This document shows, piece after piece, positions 57,752 through 64,000 of a stretch of DNA of 64,000 bases (positions are counted from its first letter, which is position 1; each line of letters begins with the position of its first letter). The notes beneath the pieces were generated by a model. The model was not told the DNA's origin. It did not search any database and saw only the letters and a list, made by a program, of their open reading frames with translations. Source of the DNA: Beta vulgaris subsp. vulgaris (taxonomy: Eukaryota > Streptophyta > Magnoliopsida > Caryophyllales > Amaranthaceae); assembly GCF_026745355.1 (NCBI RefSeq), contig NC_079208.1, positions 16,989,260 through 17,053,259 of the forward strand, in the 5' to 3' direction. A program made the translations under genes and the position numbers.

Positions 57752-60720
57752 TTATTATTGAAATTGTCACATAAGTACCTCTATATAAAGAAAAGTTGCT
57801 GCTAACAGTATCCTAATGTTCACCCTAATTAGATATATAAGAACATCTAATTCAAGAATTTAAATCATGTATTCATATGTAAGTAAAACCCTTCCCCTAG
57901 TAGGAAAGTAAAATCGCTTGTCCTAATTCTAATAGAAACCAAAATTGGAATGTAAATGTACTTCTAATTACTTATAGAATACTCCAGTTGCCAAAAAAAA
58001 AAGTACTTCTGAATACTAAGGCTTCTTGTAAAAATGGATCTTACTCCATCTAAGCTTCTTTTTTGGTCAATACAACTTTAGTCTCGCCTTGTTGTCCATG
58101 TTCATGTTATATCTCTTGCTCAAAGCCTTTTCTTTCATCCTTGGTGTAAGCAACATCTATATCTTGAGCATCCTGAATTGCCATTATTCTCTTTTAGGGC
58201 ATTCTATTTGGTAGCGGCCATTAGCCATGACATTTGAAATGTATTTTGTAGATATGCTGGTTTCAAGTTACTAGGAGCCTTGCCTTTTGAGAGTTCCCTT
58301 TATTAAATTTTGGCCTAGAATTTGTCCCTCTTACTGAAAGCTTCAGACTTATCTCTTATATGGTTTTCAATTTAGATTTTTGTAGGTTTATTATGCTTCT
58401 CCAGTGTCAAAGCTATCTTACAAACCTTGTCCAAAGCACGAGGATCCAAATGAGCAATAAAATATGCAGTTTTGTCTTTCAGTTCTTACATACCACACAT
58501 CACAACTAGAAAAGAAATTGTGTTCAAAAGTTTTCATATCTAAGTATAACTCTTGTGTCCAATTAGAAGTTGTTTCAAACATATATTTTCTTTTGAGTTT
58601 CAATCTTAACCCATGTTCATGAAGAGCGGTCGCTCATCGAGTTCTCGGTCTCACCTACTGTAAATGAGTTGTATTGCAGAGACAAGTTGGTTTGACGACA
58701 AACCCATGGAGGGTTGTGACTTTGTGAGAGACTCAACTAGGTAGGAAGAATGAATCCCCCATTTTTTAGTAGGAAGACCTGGAAAGATGCTTCTCCAATA
58801 CGAGTCATTTTCGGAGGGACTTCCACAGACGATGAGAAAATCCTAACTTAACGTAATGGGTTATTTACCAGGTGAACCCCATTTTAGTGATATCCCTTTC
58901 AAGCATGAGTAGGGTGGGATCTCTGATGTTGGTGATAGTAGATTGAACAAGTACAACAACTTTGGATCTTTTTTCTTGTGGTTAAATATTTGCTCTACTC
59001 ATCTTTCCCGATGAAGATATTATATGATTTAGGCTTCCTTCGAACGTTTGAAATCTGGCTTCAAACTTCTATCATCAAATACTTTAGTACTTCTCCTCTA
59101 ACTTGAGTAAATCTATTTGATTTCGGCGAAGGATCTTGTCTTTTCAAAATTTGACAAGATTTTCACATATGCAGGCTGTCAAGCCACTCAAAATCTCTCA
59201 GTCTTGTCTTGTTTTGAGCTTAAAGCAAATTTGAAATCCTTTTGATGTCATCCCTCACAGCTAGTCTCACAAACGGATTTACTAACTCTAGCTCCGATAA
59301 GGCTTCCTGGAAACAAGTGGCCTTACTCCAAGCAAGCTTTATCAAGCAAAAATATAAGGAAATTGATTAACATAAAAAATAGCTTGCCTTAATCAAATTG
59401 AAAAACATGTATATCACATGTTTTGCAACAAATCTTTTCAAGAGTCAAGTTTCTGTGAAACAAATTTAATAAGCTATGAAACTATAAGCGTACTTAAACA
59501 CCCATAAAACACCCATGTAGCTAAGATAACACATGAAATATGGCACACATCAGTCATGAGCATGTCACTAAGGCGGTAAGGCCTATGAATCTCTTGAATT
59601 CACACTATCCATTGATGCTCCTGCATTACGAATACACAACTGATTCCTATTAAAATGGAAGTCTTTGCTGAGCTCACTCTTCCTTAGGACTTTCACTGCT
59701 TCCTGAAGTTGGAATCCGTGCTGTGTTGCTCTATCAGATGTCAAAGCCTAACATTGTGGCCTCTCCCTGTCTACCACCCGTATGATTAAGTGCCTTCTTT
59801 ACAAGGCATCAGCAACCACGTCACCTTTACCGACTTATGTTTAATGACAAAGTTAAAGGTTTGCAAGACTTGTTGAAATTCTACTCATCTGGCATGTCGC
59901 AAACTTAGCTTTTGCGTTGCTCTTGAATATACTTCAAGGTGTCATAATTTGAATGGAGACATTGTTCTAATTTCTAAAGCTCTATTGATGTGATGTCATA
60001 GATTTATTATCACTGGTAGAATACTACCTCTTCGCATCACTCGGTTTCTACATAATAGATCAAAAGCCACCTTCTTGAAAGAGCTTTGCTTTTATGCCTG
60101 CTCCTGCAGACTGCAGCATCACATTCCGCATTAAGACCTTCTTAAAACCAGCCAAAATTCATGGGGTTCAAACTGGTCAGGCCTAGCCAAAGTCATGTGA
60201 TAGGCATCCATGAAAATAACGTTACACACTACATTATGTAAATTGGCAAATTGTATGAGATTAAGAATTTCTTTGTTATCTTTAGTGTGGAACAAGTTCT
60301 CTTTTTTGGCTCTTCAAGCTTCCTTCTCTAGCAGAGTTATGCTACTTAAGGACCTCTCTGCTAGCCATCTGTTTATAGGACTCCTTGTCTCTAATGCACC
60401 CTGAAGATGTTGGACCTTCATCCTTCGCTGCTCTCTTCCCTCCAATACGTTTGAACTTGGAATCAGAACAACATCATCTCAAATGCAAGGACATTCTACC
60501 ACATTAGCCATTAGATCCTGTTATAAAATCCACAAAGTTAATTGACAACAGTTGAATTCACATACTTCATCTTTTCCATATTAATTGCAACATATAGGGG
60601 ACACATTTTAAGGAAGCCATGTGAAGAAGGAGCAAGATAGATATAATGAGGGACCCATGTGATAGGAAAGTGATGGAAAGATTATTAAATAAGGTAGTGT
60701 TGCAATTATTGTGAAATTTC
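57752..60720 (-). mobile_element. Decayed Ty3-gypsy remnant, minus orientation
   Basis: Clear only in part: minus-strand translation at 59790-60010 gives, across frames, the RNase H pieces LSLRHAR, VEFQQ, FNFVIKHKS and DVVADAL. At 59640-59740 a DFHFNRNQLCIRNAG piece resembles the spacer before the integrase zinc domain. The rest (57752-59600, 60020-60720) has no stop-free stretch and no motif I can name. No LTR or duplication found. Confidence 0.55.
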
Positions 60721-60725
60721 TTAAT

Positions 60726-61502
60726 AGAAAAAAGGAAAATTTGTCTCAAAGAACCTTTTAAAAGTGACATTTTGTGAGAAATAACCTTATAATTTTTTTT
60801 CTACGAAACAACCTTTAAACTCTAATTTCTTATCAGAGAAAACCTCGCAACCTTATTCGGCATTGACAATATTTCTCAAGCATTGACTTTTTTGTGTACC
60901 AATCTCCTCATTTTTCCTTCAAGTTCTATCTTATATAACCCATCTTCTTTTAATTCATTTGCTGGGTATTGATGAACTCTATTGAAGAATTAATCTCACA
61001 CCGATAACGTAATCAATTATTGTCTACAACAAGAAGTAACAATTAATCTCCCCTCCTCCTTTCAATAACAATTTGAAGGAATACTCCAATTCAATTGAAA
61101 AGGGAAGCCCTAATTGTTTTGAAGTTTTTAAATAAATTGAGATGAAGAACCCTAAAACAAAGGAGCAAAGAAGATTGTAGGAATCAAGAACCCTAAACTT
61201 ACTAATTGAAGATCCAGATCGACGGGATTTTTTTTGGGAAAAATTGAATTTGGGGTGGGAAAGAGTGGTTAAGTATGGAAGAATAGGAAAGAAGATTATA
61301 TATGGGAAAATATGGAGGGAAATGAAACTCCAACTGAAATAAAAGAAAGGGAAGGAGGGGGTGGGGGGAAAGGTCAATGCCAGAGAAAATATTTGGCAAT
61401 AAATTAGAGTTTAAAGATTGTTTCTTACAAAAAAAAAAATTATAAGATTGTTTCTCACAAAATATCGCTTTTAAAAGGTTATTCTTGACATTTTTTTCTA
61501 AA
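60726..61502. mobile_element. Foldback (MULE-like) element, ~777 bp
   Basis: Inverted arms of about 110 bp: aaccttttaaaagtgacatt at 60752 versus aaccttttaaaagcgatatt from the right, and ctttaaactctaattt in both. The ends begin (t/a)agaaaaaa; duplication unclear. ORFs 61024-61377 and 61202-61543 have no known domain. Confidence 0.7.
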
Positions 61503-61568
61503 AAAAATGATGTAATTAATATGGATCCATAAGATTTCTGCACAAAATAAGAATGGGTTAAATAAGTA

Positions 61569-61831
61569 CTCCATCCATCTCATATTAGTTGGTACACTTT
61601 GATCGACACATAGTTTTAGGAGTTCTATTAGACTTCTTAATATGTTGTTGGAAGTTGTAAGGCTTTAAGTTATTGAAGGATGAGTGTGTGGGTGCGTTTC
61701 TTTTATTGTTTGCCCCCCCCATGAAAGACATATAATATATAAGTGGTGGGACGTTGCCGTTCTAGGAAGTGTCAATTAATGTGGGACGGACGAATATGGG
61801 TGGTGTCTCGATTCATATGGGACGGAGGGAG
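61569..61831. mobile_element. Stowaway-like MITE, 263 bp
   Basis: Ends CTCCATCCATCTCATATTAG and, from the right, CTCCCTCCGTCCCATATGAA. Flanked by TA at 61567-61568 and TC (mutated TA) at 61832-61833. The CTCCCTCCGT core is the Stowaway terminus. Confidence 0.8.
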
Positions 61832-61835
61832 TCCT

Positions 61836-61852
61836 CCCCCCCCCCCCCCCCC
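61836..61852 (+). repeat. C17 homopolymer
   Basis: Seventeen consecutive C immediately after the Stowaway-like element; a likely length-error site. Confidence 0.9.
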
Positions 61853-61920
61853 ACCTAATAACATGCATATTTTCCAAATTTCTTAAAGTATAATGACGTT
61901 ATCCCTCTTTTAATGAAGAT

Positions 61921-62253
61921 TGTTAAACATAGCCCCATTCTTAAAATCACCCCGGGCCCAACATCACTTTCCTATTTTACCCTTGTTTTTCTTTACCCCA
62001 CCATGTGCCACCCCCGCCAACCCCCACCACCCACTTCTGATTTTTTTTTTTTTTAAATGATGGCTGCCAGGACGTTCCAGCCATCATTTAAAGAAAAGTT
62101 CCAGTTAACGGCGGTGGGGCTGGTGGTGGTGGCAATGGGGGTGGTGGTGGAGTGAGGTGACCGGAGGTGGTTTAGGAAAAAGAAAAGGTTATAATAGTAA
62201 TTTCAACTTTTTTTGGGAGGCGATTTTAAGAAGTTTTGGGACGATCTTTAGCA
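61921..62253. mobile_element. Foldback element with perfect central hairpin
   Basis: Arms: tgttaaacatagcccc…ttcttaaaatcacc on the left, matched by the complement of …gattttaagaagttttggga…tttagca on the right. At the centre TTTAAATGATGGCTG (62052-62066) and CAGCCATCATTTAAA (62078-62092) pair perfectly around an 11-nt loop. Between arms and hairpin lie pyrimidine-rich/purine-rich matching stretches (ccaccaccc/ggtggtggt). Flanking duplication not found. Confidence 0.7.
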
Positions 62254-64000
62254 TTCCAGCTTTTAATTTGGCAAATTACGCCACAATGGTAGATATCACT
62301 TGCACAACATTGTGACTCGTACCATAATCGTGATTACAGCCGATTGCATCTCTATGTTTTTGAAAGAATAGGGCCAGAAACTGTAATTTTATAATGGTTT
62401 TACTGTTATCATTTTATCCCAAGTCTAGATTTTGCTTTTGTGCTATTTTTTCTCTTTGAGGCTTTAGATTCTCCCACTATTGAGAAGCATTTGTTTTCAA
62501 TTAGACCTCTATTAGTCTATTTTGAAGATTTTCTCTGAAATCAGAATCTGTTAGAAATTCAAAATCAGAATCTCTCAGAAATTGAGTCTTAAACTCATCT
62601 ACATCTGTATTTCCTTTAAATTGTGGAATATTACTCTTGAATTTGTTTCTTCCTTGTTGCTTATCTTTGAAAGCATACTTTCCTTGAGTTCTTGAACTGA
62701 GCATTTAGACTTCTGTTCTCTAGCCAGTCAATGATGATGACCTTGCAGTTTCATGGCCTCTCATTTAAATTCTAATTTAGCCTTGGTGCTGAACTGCTGA
62801 CCAAAAGCTTGTACAGCTCTTCCAACCTAAAGCTGTTATACGGGTGTACTATGTCGAAGGGGGAACTCATGCCTATACCAGCACCTAGCTCACCATGCGC
62901 CTAGGAATCTGATTAGCACATAAATGGTCTGAAGAGCATGCAGGATAATCTTAATCTTGGCGAGGTTCTTTGCTGGTTTTCAATGGAGAAAGAAGATGGA
63001 TGAAGCTTAAGACCAAACGAGAGGAAAAGGATATAGACTCTTGGAACTAATTAGCTCCCTTCAAAATTAAGCTTTGCAACTACTTTTGCCGGATCTAGCT
63101 TATCCACACTAAGCATGGAACACAGCTTACTATAAAGATTAGATAAATTTGAAGTTTCGAGAGAAATTTCATTTGTTTTTTTCCAGGAATGGCTATAACT
63201 GAGTCAAGCACTGTTTCAGTGACTGCCATCTGTGCTGCTTATGAAATTCCCATGCTTGAGCTGCAGCACCCTTTTCTATTGGTCAGAAATTAACCCAATT
63301 AAAGTCATGCTCTACTATTACTACCTTCTTTGCCATTAAATTGGACTCCCATGATCTTATCTCATTTATGGATCTTTGAAATAAGCAACAATATTGTTGG
63401 GTATATAACTCTATGCTATCGATGCTTTCTAGAATATAAGTACAAATATGGGCATATAGGTTTCTGATCTAGTTAAACAATGTGGATGTCATCGTTGATC
63501 ATAATTGATCAAGCACCAAACTTTGGGGTGGACTCCTTCCATCTTGTTTTGCAGTTTATTTTTTGGGAATATGAATTGAATAGAAGATTATTGCGATTCT
63601 CATAATGAATTTTGTGCCTTAGGAGTCTTTGGTTGAACATTTAGGTATATTAGAAGCTCTTCCTTTTTAAAATTTTCTTTTCTGTGTTGGAAATGTGTTA
63701 TGCTGTATGTAGTTTTTTGCGAACTTCGAGATAACATAGTGGTAATTTTTCTCATATAGTATAAACTTGGAAATGTTCTTACTGTTTTAGTGACTGGCAA
63801 ATCATCCTTACTAATCAAACCCTAAAAACTTAGTGGCCTTAAGAGTTGATTATGGGGTTTGGCTCCGTATCCTTAAATACTAAAATATCAAGCATGAACT
63901 ATCAAAACCTATTTAACATTGTTAAAGCACTATTCAGCAAATATTTCATGAACAGATTATTTTGTTTGTAGTTATAACACTCCCATTAACAAATTGCTCT
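62254..64000 (-). other. Decayed repeat, possible gypsy gag piece; otherwise no gene
   Basis: 62501-62704 (minus) gives a 67-residue ORF with IPQFKGNTDVDEFKTQFLR, vaguely like the gypsy Gag motif (I/P-x-F-x-G-x2-D-x-DEF), and fits the minus-strand gypsy to its left. 63190-63270 resembles 51370-51440. Beyond that no coding or repeat structure is visible. Confidence 0.35.

Overview
The window is plant nuclear DNA, apparently a repeat-rich intergenic block of a eudicot genome. Evidence: abundant Ty1-copia and Ty3-gypsy LTR retrotransposons, plant-type mariner, hAT and MULE elements, an L1-type LINE, TGGTATCAGAGC (initiator-Met) primer binding sites, and one plant-specific RNase H-like/RBR ubiquitin-ligase gene with canonical GT-AG introns. 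A Caryophyllales source is possible but cannot be shown from the sequence. There are no rRNA genes, no confident tRNA genes and no CRISPR. Nearly all coding potential belongs to transposable elements, most of it broken by stops and frameshifts.

Layout. 19-8555: a Ty3-gypsy LTR in + orientation, split by a 5.0 kb mariner-like element (77-5092, TA duplication). It abuts head-on the first ~560 bp of a second copy of the same LTR in - orientation. 9024-~19000: a 5'-truncated copia element split by a second copia (9314-16686, duplication ATAAG), itself split by a solo gypsy LTR (10102-11926, duplication ACTAT). 19000-24400: unclassified sequence, a hAT-type non-autonomous element, a LINE 3' remnant, and a minus-strand copia 3' end carrying a solo SIRE-type LTR (22682-24044, duplication AAAGG). 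24374-39033: a gypsy chromovirus arranged pol - LTR - PBS - gag. Its LTR is split by a complete SIRE-type copia (27822-37569, duplication ATTAT).

39034-48300 is AT-rich DNA: an LTR-like minus-strand segment, a hAT MITE, a four-unit degenerate repeat array, a mariner-type deletion derivative and a MULE MITE. 48354-50363 holds the only host gene recognised, an RBR-type E3 ubiquitin ligase whose last, RING2-completing exon is missing or degenerate. 52105-57751 is a MULE-type element split by an L1 LINE (52221-56585, 14-bp duplication). 57752-64000 is a heavily decayed minus-strand gypsy with several foldback elements.

The window is best read as stratified insertions. Target-site duplications, and in three cases an uninterrupted sister copy or a reading frame that resumes across the insertion, give a firm relative order. 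The items most worth a second look are: the mariner-like element with a convergent second ORF and a 104-bp higher-order minisatellite; the inverted LTR-LTR junction; the pol-LTR-gag gypsy arrangement; a window in one SIRE LTR where differences are almost all deletions; and the truncated RBR gene.
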